The notes below the pieces were generated by a model that made no database searches, had not been told where the DNA came from, and saw nothing but the letters and a program-made list of their open reading frames with translations. 64,000 nt of DNA from Ectobius pallidus. Its lineage: Eukaryota > Arthropoda > Insecta > Blattodea > Ectobiidae. Numbering within the stretch: position 1 is the stretch's first letter; each line of letters starts with the position of its first letter. The DNA is taken from assembly GCA_964059195.1 (NCBI GenBank), contig CAXKWD010000002.1, forward strand, positions 151,545,042 through 151,609,041, in the 5' to 3' direction. Positions 40,254 to 50,079 of this stretch are shown piece by piece. The translations under genes and the position numbers were made by a program.

Positions 40254-40738
40254 TGTTTCATTTGTTCTTATTTCAAAAGAGAAACGAGGCATATTTAAAT
40301 AAATGCGTCATTTCTTTTAAAACCATGAATTCCCATCCTTTTATCCTACACGTCATTGTCATATATTAGTTTAAGCAAATGGATGCGGTGAGTATGACAA
40401 GATAATTTGTTTTGCGAGAATTCATAAAAATGTTTAACTTGCATAACGTCAAGGTTTTCTTGGAGTTGTGTGCAAATTAAACAAATGGATGATACATCAT
40501 GGTGAGTATGACATTTCCTTATTAAGATAATTTGTTTTGCATGACTTCTTTTAATTGATTATATTAACTCATAAACATGTTTTTCTTTCCACCAAGTTGC
40601 ATAATGTCAAGGTTTTCTTGGAGTTGTGCGCAAATAGGTTTTTCTTGTAATAAAGTTGTTTGTTCGTTGGTCAATGATTACCTTGAGATGACGTCTTGTG
40701 TGCAAACTAGACTTTGCATAACAGCTTGAAAATAATTT
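40254..40738. repeat. Polinton right subterminal region with duplicated segment
   Basis: Noncoding. Two copies of a segment occur at about 40378-40477 and 40482-40636: both start AAATGGATG, contain GGTGAGTATGACA and AAGATAATTTGTTTTGC, and end GTCAAGGTTTTCTTGGAGTT. A shorter third echo (GTGTGCAAACTAG) is near 40698. This repeat is unrelated to the left-end array. Confidence 0.75.
40298..40303 (+). terminator. Polyadenylation signal for rightward Polinton transcripts
   Basis: AATAAA shortly after the last rightward gene and before the noncoding right end. Confidence 0.5.
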
Positions 40739-40905
40739 CCCATCGCATCTTAATTTTCACATCTGAGGTTAGTACAGTCCGGGCCTCGCCCCGGCGGGGA
40801 CTACCCCACATACATGGACCTACGTGGATTATGCTTTATTTTTAAATCATAAAAAGTACTCGACTCACAAAATTTAAATACTTTATTTTTTTACGATAGG
40901 CTTAA

Positions 40906-40949
<44 letters not shown>

Positions 40950-41125
40950 GTGGGCCTACCCCCTAATAAATACTCCTACGTGGATTACATTTTTATTTTT
41001 AAGATTTAATGTTCACATCACTTCTCACAATATTATAGGATTTATTTTTATTTATTTATTGCTTACTTATCTTTTGAGGCTGACGGCCTCGATGGCTCTC
41101 TTCCTATACCTCAGCCATTACTACT
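40739..41125. repeat. Polinton right terminal inverted repeat
   Basis: The counterpart of the left end. It is about 30 nt longer, mainly because its (TA)n tract (about 40907-40947) is expanded to some 20 units against about five on the left. Otherwise nearly identical, which argues for recent insertion or end correction. Confidence 0.95.
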
Positions 41126-41131
41126 GTCATT
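41126..41131. repeat. Target-site duplication GTCATT, right
   Basis: Matches 24702-24707. Six bases is the duplication length known for Polintons. Confidence 0.95.
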
Positions 41132-43347
41132 GATTATATCAGGCCGAAAATGTAAATATATTTGAAGGTCGTGTGCATACAGATGATGTCGGCAATGTTT
41201 TAGTACTGTAGAAATGTCATTTATATTGATTGCAAAAAGCAAGGGACTTAATACAGAGCCCTGTGGTACACCTGACCTCACGAGACGCCAAGAAGAAGAT
41301 AGATTGTTGTGAGAAACACATTGTTGGCGTCCTGAGAGGTATGATTGTACCCACGTGACCACTGCATTGGATAAGTGTAGTGACCTCAGTTTAGCAATTA
41401 ACAGGTCTGCGTCAACGGTATCAAAGGCTCGCGAAAAATCAAGTAGGGTTAGAGCAGTCACTTCGCGTCGGTCCATGGCCTCACGAATATCTTCACTGAC
41501 CTTGAGAAGGGCAGTGGAGGTACTGTGATTTGATCTGAAACCAGATTGTAATGGGTCAAGTAGATTATAAGTGTTTAGATACTCAGTCAGCTGCTTGTGG
41601 ACGATGCGTTCGAGGGTTTTCGATAAAGTCGGAAGTATACTGATAGGTCTATAGTGCTTGGGGGTGTTTGGAAGATTTACTTTAGGAAGAGGTCGGATGA
41701 GAGCATTTTTCCATTGTTGCGGGAAGGTGGATGTGATGAGAGAGGCGTTGTAAATATGGGTTAAGGTAGGAAGAATAACATCGATTATTTTGTTTAGCAT
41801 TAATATATTAATGCCATCCGTGCCTTCTGCTTTCGATTTATTTTGGGAGAGTGCCTTTTTTACTTGAAAGGGCGTTACATTGGAGAAAAAGAATCTTTCA
41901 TGGTGTGGAGGAAGGGGTATGGTTGACAGATAATTAATAGTATTTTGTTTGGTGAGGTCATCTAGGGTATTGGTTGGTACGGTAGTGAAATATTCGTTCA
42001 AATCATTGAGAGGGATGTTGACAGCATGGGCTTGATTTTTTTGTTTTCCTAAACCCATTGCTTTTAAGTTACTCCATAAGTCGCGTGTAGTCGTAGTGGG
42101 GTCAATCAGTCTATGGCAGTGCTGGATCTTGGCGTTTCGTATCATTTGTGTAGTTTTGTTTCTTAACTGCTTATAGTTTGTCCAATTTTCGTCGGTTTTA
42201 CTGCGCCGGAAAGTACGGTATGCCGCATCACGGTGAGCCATGTGTTCTCGTATGGTCGAAGATAACCAAGGGGCAGAAGGTCGTGTAATTCGTCTAGTCT
42301 TTAGTGGTGCATGTCTGTCATATAACTGGAGTATCATATCATTAAATGCTTTTAACTTTTCGTCAACAGAACGTAAATGCCAAATTGTGTGCCAGGGCTG
42401 TTGTTTAGCGTCTTCAGTCAGTTGGTTGTCGTCTATGTTTTTTAAGTCTCTATATGATATTAATTTAGATGGGCGTTTAGGGCATTGAAGTGAATATTCC
42501 ATGTAAATGAGGTCATGGGCTGAGATACCAGGAACCGGCATCTGACCATGTCTTAATACTCTTTGTGGTTGAGTAGTCACGATTCAATCCAGTAAGGTCT
42601 CAGAAGTGTTAGTATGATGAGTCGGTAGAAGAGGTAGGATAGTCATGTTGCAAGACTGAAACGTATTGATTAGTTGTGTGGTAAGCGTCGAATTTGTGTT
42701 AAGGAGATTGATGTTGAGATCACCCATAAGAACAACGTGTTCATAGTTCGGAATTAAATTAATTAGGGCATCTTCTAGATTGGAAAGCTGACCACTTTTA
42801 GGGGGCCTGTAAATTACGCAAATTAGACATTTTTGCGTGCTGGCAAGGATTTCAACAAACATTAATTCTGGGGTTGCTGAATACTCGGAGGGGGAGGCAT
42901 GCACAACTTTTGGGTGAAGGTCATTTCGTATGTAGGCAGCGACCCCTCCTCCACGCTTACCCGTCCTGTCATTGCGGAAAAGTGAAAAACCATTCAGCTC
43001 AACAAGTGAGGAAGGAAGGGAGGGTTGGAGCCAGGATTCAGACAGCAGTAAACAGTGAAGATCGGGACCGGAAACAATAGAAGAGAATTCTTGGAAATGG
43101 GAAAGTATGCTTTGAGAGTTGACGTGAATAATTTTGAGAGTAGTATTATTAGGGGTGAAGGAGAGTTTTAACAGATCTGAAGTGGAGGGGGACTGTGGAG
43201 TGGGCTGGCCGCTGTTTTCACCAATGAAGTCTGTACTGTCATAAAGAACTTGAGGGTAGATGGAGAACGGGTTTTTGTTAGAGCTATTATCAGGGGTAGG
43301 TGGAGAAACATTCCCTGGACTTAGTGGGTCAATGTTACCAACCGAAT
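41126..43347 (-). pseudogene. LINE ORF2, endonuclease and N-terminal RT, with one stop and a damaged catalytic box
   Basis: On the minus strand the frame is open from about 43347 and reads into an APE-type endonuclease (IIHVNSQSILSHFQEF, RNDRTGKRGGGVAAYIRNDL, VIYRPPKSGQ, LMGDLNINLL). A TGA at about 42585 interrupts it. Downstream of that it continues through the linker to RT motifs YRPISILPTLSKTLERI, LLDFSRAFDTVD, and SGVPQGSVLSPLLF. The catalytic box reads YAHD instead of YADD, so the first catalytic Asp is lost. The frame then runs into the Polinton duplication at 41126. The upstream end of ORF2 has no clear ATG. Confidence 0.88.
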
Positions 43348-43717
43348 TTTAACAGATAGAAAGAAAGAAAGAAAGAAAAAAAAAGAGAAACGAAGTTACC
43401 TTAAAGTGTAATATTATGAATGTGGGCTAAAATGCAATAGTAAACTAAATAAAACCGAAGAGAATTAACTAAATTATAGTGCGTTTAGAGCTTAAAAATA
43501 TTATTTCTGATGATACGGATTACTAATAATTCTACGGATTACTAATACTAATTATAATTATACTATAATACTAGTATAATACTAATTAGTATAATACTAA
43601 TTATACTACTCTAATACTAGGATTTAAAGTCAGTATATAATTTTAAGAGTATATAAAATTAAAGGGGTTAGAAAGAAATCTAACAGAGCTAGACCTTGTG
43701 TCGTGGGTTCCCGACTT
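43348..43717. repeat. LINE inter-ORF region with simple repeats
   Basis: Contains a GAAA-type microsatellite (about 43357-43388) and a cluster of short palindromic repeats built on ACTAATTATAC and ACTAGTATAAT (about 43540-43625). No gene. Confidence 0.6.
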
Positions 43718-44389
43718 CTACACTATATTAAGGTCACTACTGCGTGTCACTCGTCGCTTGGTGCCTTGGAGGTTCACGATTATCACACCATCCTGAGTCC
43801 AACAACATTTAAGTCCAAATTTCGCGATGGCTTCTCGTAGAAGGCTGTGACGCACCTGTGTCAAATCTTCGTGGATGACGACGCCCGAATTTTTCAAGTT
43901 CTTTTTCCTGGAGAACACTTCATTACGTTTCCTGTAGGACACGAATTTAGCAATGATAGGTCGAGGCCTATTATTGGTGATCTCCTGCTTGCCGACTCTA
44001 TGGCTCCTGTCTATATCTTGCAGCTGGATGTCAACGCCGATCTGCTTTCCGACCTCTATGACAATTTTGTCAGTATCCTCCGACTGCTTTTCCTCTATAC
44101 CAAAAATCCTGAGGCACTGTCGTCGTTGATATTGCTCCAGATCGTCTAGCTTGTGCTCTAGGGCCTCGATCTTCTTGTCGCGACACTCTATAGTCGTTAA
44201 TAGGTCACCGATTACCTTGTTATTTTCTTCAATCGTTTTCTGCAGCTCCGCCACAACTGCAGCAGTAACACTTTCGCGTATCAAGTTGGTAAGGGTCTGC
44301 AACATGGCAGCGTCCTGGAGAGAGTCCTGCACAACACGCTTAACCACTGTTTCCAACTCATCCATTTTCACACTTTTCTTCTGCGACAT
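43718..44389 (-). CDS. LINE ORF1 protein (coiled coil plus RNA-binding domain)
   Basis: A 223-aa protein, intact. Residues about 20-95 form a likely coiled coil (LQKTIEENNKVIGDLLTTIE, KKIEALEHKLDDLEQYQRR). The block RRQCLRIFGIEEKQSEDTDK and DRSHRVGKQ, RPIIAKFVSYRKRNEVF match the RRM-like and C-terminal regions of ORF1 proteins from CR1/L2/L1-type LINEs. It would bind LINE RNA. It starts at ATG 44389 and is followed by the inter-ORF region and ORF2. Confidence 0.85.
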   Translation of the reverse strand: MSQKKSVKMDELETVVKRVVQDSLQDAAMLQTLTNLIRESVTAAVVAELQKTIEENNKVIGDLLTTIECRDKKIEALEHKLDDLEQYQRRQCLRIFGIEEKQSEDTDKIVIEVGKQIGVDIQLQDIDRSHRVGKQEITNNRPRPIIAKFVSYRKRNEVFSRKKNLKNSGVVIHEDLTQVRHSLLREAIAKFGLKCCWTQDGVIIVNLQGTKRRVTRSSDLNIV

Positions 44390-44738
44390 GATTTTCCTCT
44401 GAATGTACTTATGTAAGGAGAACCGGCAATGGTTATTGCTTAAGGATAACTTATCTTATTATATGTTGTATTACTTCACCTGCTATTAAACAAAGTCGGG
44501 AGCGATCGTGCAGCGTGTCTAGTCACTATCCGCCATGACACTAGGGTTGTATCTGTCTATTGAATTTGTACTTTCGTTGTCGAAATATTTCAATATGTGT
44601 TTAAATTTAGTGTAGCCTTCGATAATATTCAGTTGTATTCTAAGATTTAAGTAGGTTCTGTACGTAGCAAAAAAGAATTTTTTCTAAACTTCTAAATTTC
44701 TTCTAAATTCTTTTTTGGCGCAGCTAGACAGGAGAGTC

Positions 44739-45110
44739 GTAACGTGGTTAAATGTACCGCGCGTTCCCTCCCTCTAGCTGGTTTTTTTCTGGAATCTTGT
44801 GTATGTGCTACGCTCTACACGGCGGGGCCAGGGACTAATCGGTTCTTGTGTAGCAAGGCAGATCGTAGTCTTTCTTTCACTGTTGGGAAGAATGATCTGG
44901 TTATTTGCCCTTTTGACGAGGTTGACCACTGTAGCTGCCATATCGTTAATGTCCTCTTTTCCCCTTTCCTCTGTTATTATTGTCTCCTTAGGAATTTTGT
45001 TGTATGCAATTTCTGCTTCGTCCTCTTTTGCTGCTCTCTTTGCAAGACGGTCAGCCATTTCATTCACCTGTAGCCCGGCATGAAGAAGACTGTCCATTGC
45101 AATCTAGTCA
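44739..45110 (-). pseudogene. LINE 3' fragment: RNase H domain, R1/I-like
   Basis: On the minus strand an open stretch (45097 to 44774) begins with HAGLQVNEMADRLAKRAAKE, the last RNase H motif (His, Asn-Glu, Asp) of LINEs that carry RNase H. It then runs through a Lys/Glu-rich linker to the end of ORF2. The 5' part is missing. The last part (44739-44867) is repeated at 16111-16242. Confidence 0.7.
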
Positions 45111-45189
45111 GGTATTTAATCTCTTCCCTGATTCCCTCAATTAGTGGGTGGTAGTGTAGTTTTCTTCATGACGTCAAAGGTGGAGCAGC

Positions 45190-45510
45190 TGACGTCATGA
45201 AAGATGGCGGCGCTTCCGGTCACGTGATTCAAGATGGCTGCACTTCCAGTTCCGGTGGCTCGCTGACGTCATCCAAGTTGGCGGAAGTTCCTGTCACAAG
45301 ATGGCGACGCTTCCGGTTCAAAATGGCGGTGGTTCCGGTTCCTATAGCAAATGGCGGCCCAAACGCGTAATTGAAATTTGGAAAATCAAAATGGCGGTAA
45401 ATTTGAAAACTATTTATGGGAAATTCAAAATGGCCACGCTCCCCGTTCCTATTTTAAATGGCGGAGGGGGGAAATTTGAAAATTGGACATAATAATAAAT
45501 GGCGGTAAAT
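45190..45510. repeat. Array of ATGGCGG-type motifs
   Basis: About ten copies of (A)AGATGGCGGC, CAAAATGGCGG or close variants occur within 320 bp (for example near 45203, 45232, 45299, 45321, 45347, 45390, 45428, 45458, 45496), many followed by CTTCCGG. The core resembles the YY1/Pleiohomeotic site (AAGATGGCGGC). Whether this is regulatory or just a decayed minisatellite is unknown. Confidence 0.6.
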
Positions 45511-45639
45511 TTGAAAATTGCAAAAGGTGGACCAAGCGCGCGAGTCATATTGTAAATTATGGAAGGTGGGAATTTTGAAATGGCTATTTTAAGGTGGGGG
45601 AAGGTTCGAAAATTGTGGAGGAAATTCAAGGTGTCGGCT

Positions 45640-46420
45640 AGCGCAAGATTTTAAATTGTATATTTCAAATTTATCATTTTTTAAATCCTATTTCGTATTT
45701 ACTATTTTCATGCAATACTTCCATTTATATTTCACATTTAGATGTTAGATTTTATGTTACATTTGTACATCAGGAGTAAAATGTTTGTCATTTTTGCATC
45801 ATCACCGTGACACGAAGTGATCAAGGTCACGCGTCAGCATATTTCGCTCGCTTGCGCGTGGAGTTAAATCCGGTGTATGTTATATCCGACACCTCGTTTT
45901 GCATTTCTCATTTATTTAAATTTGTTTATTATGAATTGATTCGTAAGACCAAAGACTTCTGACGAGAGATTTGAAATAGCATAGTCAATAGTCATTATGT
46001 TAATATTCTTACGAGAGAGTTCTATACATTTTAAAATTTACTCAGTGAGAGGTTTGAGACCGGATATACGACTCATATATGACACAATGACAGCAGTTTT
46101 TGCAGACGTATCTTCAAAGAAAAGGTTAATTTCGCAATTTTGTTCTTCATGTGCAAGAAATTGATTATCTGCGGATAATGCTCAATCACCAAATTTTTTT
46201 TATGACGTCACCGGATATTACATCACTACATACTTGCCTGAACATACATCGGTAGACTTGATCATACTTGTTTCAATGTCACGTGTCTCTCATTACAGCT
46301 GAGTGACGAATTCTTTATTTGTGACGTCACGGCCTACGTACTGGCATGTTACAATGGTCAAGTGATTCAAGATGTCGGACCACGAGCACGATATGTAATT
46401 ACAAAATGGTGGAAGGAGGG
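45640..46420. other. Intergenic, diverged long repeat
   Basis: No gene. A segment at about 45957-46083 reappears at about 46688-46795 (shared GAGAGATTTGAAATA-like, ACGAGAGAGTTCT-like and GAGAGGTTTGA phrases), so the block around the 79-bp repeats seems to have been duplicated. Confidence 0.5.
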
Positions 46421-46423
46421 AAA

Positions 46424-46650
46424 TTTGGAATTGTATATTTCGAATTAATGCGTAATTCTTATTACAGATGTAAGAAAAAACAAAATGTCGTCTGGCAGGA
46501 GATTTCATATTGTATATTTCGAATTAATGCGTAATTCTTATTATAGATGTCAGAAGAAACAAAATGGCATCTGGCGGGAGATTTCAAATTGTATATTTCG
46601 AATTAATGCGTACTTCTTATTATAGTTGTCAGAAAATTAAAAATGGAGTT
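46424..46650. repeat. Tandem repeat, 79-bp unit, about three copies
   Basis: TGTATATTTCGAATTAATGC recurs at about 46432, 46511 and 46590, each followed by TTCTTATTA and AACAAAATG-like phrases. The units are well conserved. Confidence 0.85.
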
Positions 46651-46999
46651 GCGTTCTAGATTTAAATTTATGAACAAAAGACATTGTGAGGGATTTGAAA
46701 TATCTATAAATGGTAACATTCTCAAGAGAGAGTTCTTTCCACTTTAAGATTTATTCTGGGAGAGGTTTGAAGCCGGATGTACTTCTCATAGTACAGATCA
46801 TAGTTCTGGCCGGAAGTTAAGTAGGTCACGCGACTCATATTACAGAACAAGCCTTTGCATGTCTCGTGAGCGAGGCTAACTCATAGCGTTATTATATAAA
46901 GCGATACCACATCGTCATTCTTTTAAGCTTCCTCTCATTTCTTTGGTGGAATAATTTTATCCCCTGGTGAGGCTAACTTCATATTATAATTTCAAGATG

Positions 47000-48070
47000 G
47001 TCTGTGTTAAGGCTTGTTCCGTGAATATCTCAACATCAGATCCAAATCCGTTTTATCTTTTGCTTCCGTCCGTACATAATTTCATTGTATAATCCTCATG
47101 TTCTTCTACTTTGCTAATTACTGTTAAGTCTGCTGGATGAGGCCAGGTTTGTAATGTCATCGTTAGGTCAAGTGGTTGGTTTAACATTTCTCTTTGTTAT
47201 ATTGCCTTGTATAATATGATTGCATCCTCTATCCTAATGATAATTGAACTTAATCCTATTATGATGCACAATCCTTCATTTGACATGGTTCGGAAATCTT
47301 TGGCAATTCGTATCTTCATGAGTCTTTACACCCTCTTGTACTTTGTCCCGTTGTACTGTCTTGTCGAAGCATTTATTCAAACTGGAGCTCCATACCAATA
47401 TTGATTTTCATTCATAAGTCCATTTGAAAATACGTGGTGTGATATCATGTTAACTAGTAGTTTTTTGATAACTTTTCCTGCGACATTTAGCAAGCTTATT
47501 GATCGAAATTTTGAGACTTCACTGCTGTTTTCTTTTCCTGGTTTAAATATTGGGATTTTTTATTGTTCCCGTAGTTTTAGGGAATTTTCCATTCGTTAAG
47601 CATACGTTACGTTGTACATCGTTGTTACAGATTTTGGTGAGATTTCAAAAGTGCATAGTAGTATCTCCAAGAGCTTTTATGAAGTCTTCATGTTCTAAAA
47701 CATTCCTAATTTCTCAGTGTGTAAATAAATTGTCATCTCCAGTGTTTCTGGTATCTTTGTTTCTTCTCTTAATCTTCTATGATACTGACTATCTTCTTCT
47801 TTATTATCTGCTAGTGTGAAGTAGTTCAAAAGGTGCATCATGGTATCTTCTATACCAGTTGTACTCGCTCCAACGCTTAACTAAGGTCGTTAATACTATG
47901 CTTTTCCTTATTTTGTCAGATGTCAGTTTGTATATTTCATTCCATGGATTGCTTGATGTGGTCATGATAAAATATTCTCTCCATGCGTTAAATTTCTGTC
48001 TTCGAATTGTTTCTTCGTAATTCCTTTTTGCTTCAAAGTATTGTTCTTTACGCATTTCTCGCACGAAATC
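47000..48070 (-). pseudogene. Decayed LINE reverse transcriptase (R1/I-like)
   Basis: The minus strand reads in pieces as the linker before RT (47804-48064: RRQKFNAWREYFIMTTSSNP, WNEIYKLTSDKI) and then, in shifting frames (about 47410-47580), as an RT start with a PIFKPGKEN and SISLLNVAGKVIKK block. Many stops are present. It may belong to the same LINE family as the RNase H fragment at 44.7-45.1 kb, but they are separated by unrelated repeats. Confidence 0.6.
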
Positions 48071-48571
48071 ATTAGTCTTTGTCTTCTGGTACTTTCTCCT
48101 TAGTGTACCAAAGTCATAGATTTTTATCTAATTTGCACAGTCATGTATGAATTAGTCTCTTAGCTTTTCACTATTGTTTAACTTAGCCCCCTTTATTTTC
48201 CCTCAATTTATTATTGTTATCATACCATCTACCTAATTAACATCACACTATAGGTTTATTACCAAGTGAGGTACTCTATACATACAATTGTTCTTTAATA
48301 CATCACAAGCTTTGTGGTTGAAATAATATGCTTATTGTTTTTCCAAGTTCTCACCATCCCTCACACTACCTTTGAACGCGACCTTTTCAGCATTCCAGTC
48401 TTAGACCTACGTTTCATAAGCACTTGGCATAAGTGCTTACGTTTGGTTACGTCGATCCAGGGTCGTGTTCAAGCTTAGTCCATATTAATAGCAGTTTCTA
48501 TTCCTGGGTCTCCTTTTCCTTCCTCCTAATTTATCTGGAACATCTCTATTTCTTGTTGAGTGAGCATAGCA
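48071..48571. other. Intergenic, no recognised gene
   Basis: Nothing recognised; probably the decayed 3' end of the gypsy element to the right or unrelated sequence. Confidence 0.4.
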
Positions 48572-48931
48572 TTAATTTTCGGTATTCCTATAGCAGGTGC
48601 CTTTAATTCGTACACAGATCGGCCTATTGAATGTGCCCCCGTAAATAAAGCAGTTGTAAGTATTACTAAATAGACCTGTGCCATTTAGTAACACAGTCTC
48701 TGTGACGAATTTATCGCCCGGCGGGCTCCTGTTTTGACATATCTCAGTGACTGTTAGGGGTGCACTAAGACTGTATATCCAGTAATCACTCTCTGTAGAT
48801 CGTATCCAGATAGGCGCGAACTGTGTACTTTGAATGCCTCTCTGGCATGTTGTTTGTACTTGTTTTGTTTTACCTAAATACAAATTTACTAAGCAATTAT
48901 TTGTTCTTGTATCATATACGTAATCGCCCAC
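48572..48931 (-). pseudogene. env: Envelope-like remnant, possibly fused to the integrase tail
   Basis: An open stretch of about 119 codons. Its first residues (GDYVYD), together with the sequence just before them, look like the integrase C-terminal domain. The rest, with PLTVTEICQN, LLNGTGLFSNTYNC and paired Cys, resembles the C-proximal part of F-type envelope proteins of insect errantiviruses. An internal deletion joining the two would explain this. The env call is by pattern only; the fragment lacks most of the protein. Confidence 0.4.
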
Positions 48932-48949
48932 TTTGAACTCTCTTAGCCT

Positions 48950-49740
48950 TTTCCCTTTATCAAAGTACTTCTATAAAGTTTCCTGACCTTCCTGGTCGGC
49001 TGCTTTTACTGACTCATATGCAGTTTTCAGTCTATCGGCTAGTACTCGAATGTGACTCTCACAATCTTTCATTTCTCCCGGATTTCTAATCGTTATTTGC
49101 CGTCGTCCTCAATAGGAAGCCTCATATCTCGTCCGAAGACTAAATAATGCGGACTATACCCTGTCACTGTGTGCGGAGTACTTCTAAATACCATTACAGC
49201 ATATAGCATGTACTCTTCCCAACGTTTTGCATCTTTATTCACAAAATGCGATATCATGTCAGCTAGTGTCTTATGAAACCGATCACAGATGCCGTTGCTC
49301 TGTGGATGATATGCCGTGGTTTGCACTTTATTTATGTTCAGTAACTTACACACTTCTTGAAAGAGTTTGGACAAAACTGTGCTCCTTGGTCCGATAGTAA
49401 ATCTTTTGGCGCCCCGTGCTGTAGCACGATGTTAGATACTAACTCCCGCGCCACTATCTCTGCACTTTGATTAGGGACCGGTATCGCAAAGCAATACCGC
49501 GTGAAATGATCTACAAATGTAAACACGTAACGATTCCCTGACTCTGTTGTAGGTAATATGCCCACAAAATCAGTAGAAAAAATCTCCAAAAAATCTAATG
49601 CTTGCGGTGGATCCGCTAGCGGTGCTATTCCCGCTGTCTCTGGTTTCCTACGAGCGCATTTATCACAGGTACCAATACATTTTTCTACATCCTTTCTTAG
49701 TGTACTCCACCAATAATTTTTGTGCAATTCGAGCTACAGT
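48950..49740 (-). pseudogene. pol: Integrase of minus-strand gypsy element, frameshifted
   Basis: Zinc-binding end KCIGTCDKCARR, then core D in FSTDFVGILP and D in LLSDQGAQFCP (49338-49727). After a frame change it continues as 49374-49093 with AYHPQSNGICDRFHKTL, where the catalytic Glu expected before RFH is Asp. GYSPHYLVFGRDMRLP and the C-terminal domain follow. Confidence 0.85.
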
Positions 49741-50079
49741 CCTATGAACACCTTGGTGTCCAGCAAATGATGTAGCATGGTCCAGCATTTCTGTAACACT
49801 GTAGAAATCAATTCTCTTGGAATTACTATCGCGTAACCGGATATGCTTGTCTTACTCTGTTAGTACAACAAACCATCATTATCTACGCGGAACTCTGGAT
49901 GCTTTCCTTTTTCCGCTAATAGCTCTGATAGTCTGCATCTGTTTTCTGGGTTTGGTGGATTATCTCGTTACTCAAATTCTTTTCACAAAACGTCATAGCT
50001 ACGTGACGACTTCGTACATCTTAATGTGTCAACTTTCGACCCACGTTGTGCAATACCGTAAAGTCAGACTAGGCTAATC

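Larger units (their letters stand above)
24708..41125. mobile_element. Polinton/Maverick (adintovirus-like) element, 16.4 kb
   Basis: A full-length element bounded by long inverted ends (24708-25063 and 40739-41125) and flanked on both sides by the 6-bp duplication GTCATT (24702-24707, 41126-41131). It codes for the complete Polinton core: protein-primed-type PolB, retroviral-type integrase, packaging ATPase, adenain-like protease, major and minor capsid proteins, plus a dUTPase and several small proteins. Three genes run left and eleven or more run right from a divergent intergenic region at about 28.6-29.0 kb. Only two coding lesions were seen, 1-nt frameshifts in PolB and in the major capsid gene. 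Confidence 0.97.
41126..44540 (-). mobile_element. CR1/L2-like LINE, 5' part (right of the Polinton)
   Basis: The 5' half of the LINE whose 3' half is at 23521-24707. It holds ORF1 (43718-44389), an inter-ORF region with simple repeats (43356-43660) and the endonuclease plus most of the RT. The 5' boundary near 44540 is approximate. Removing the Polinton and one target copy leaves a LINE of about 4.6 kb. Confidence 0.85.

Noticed and set aside
40907..40947. TA tract as an origin of replication
   Set aside because: It is a simple microsatellite expansion compared with the other inverted end; no further origin signals.
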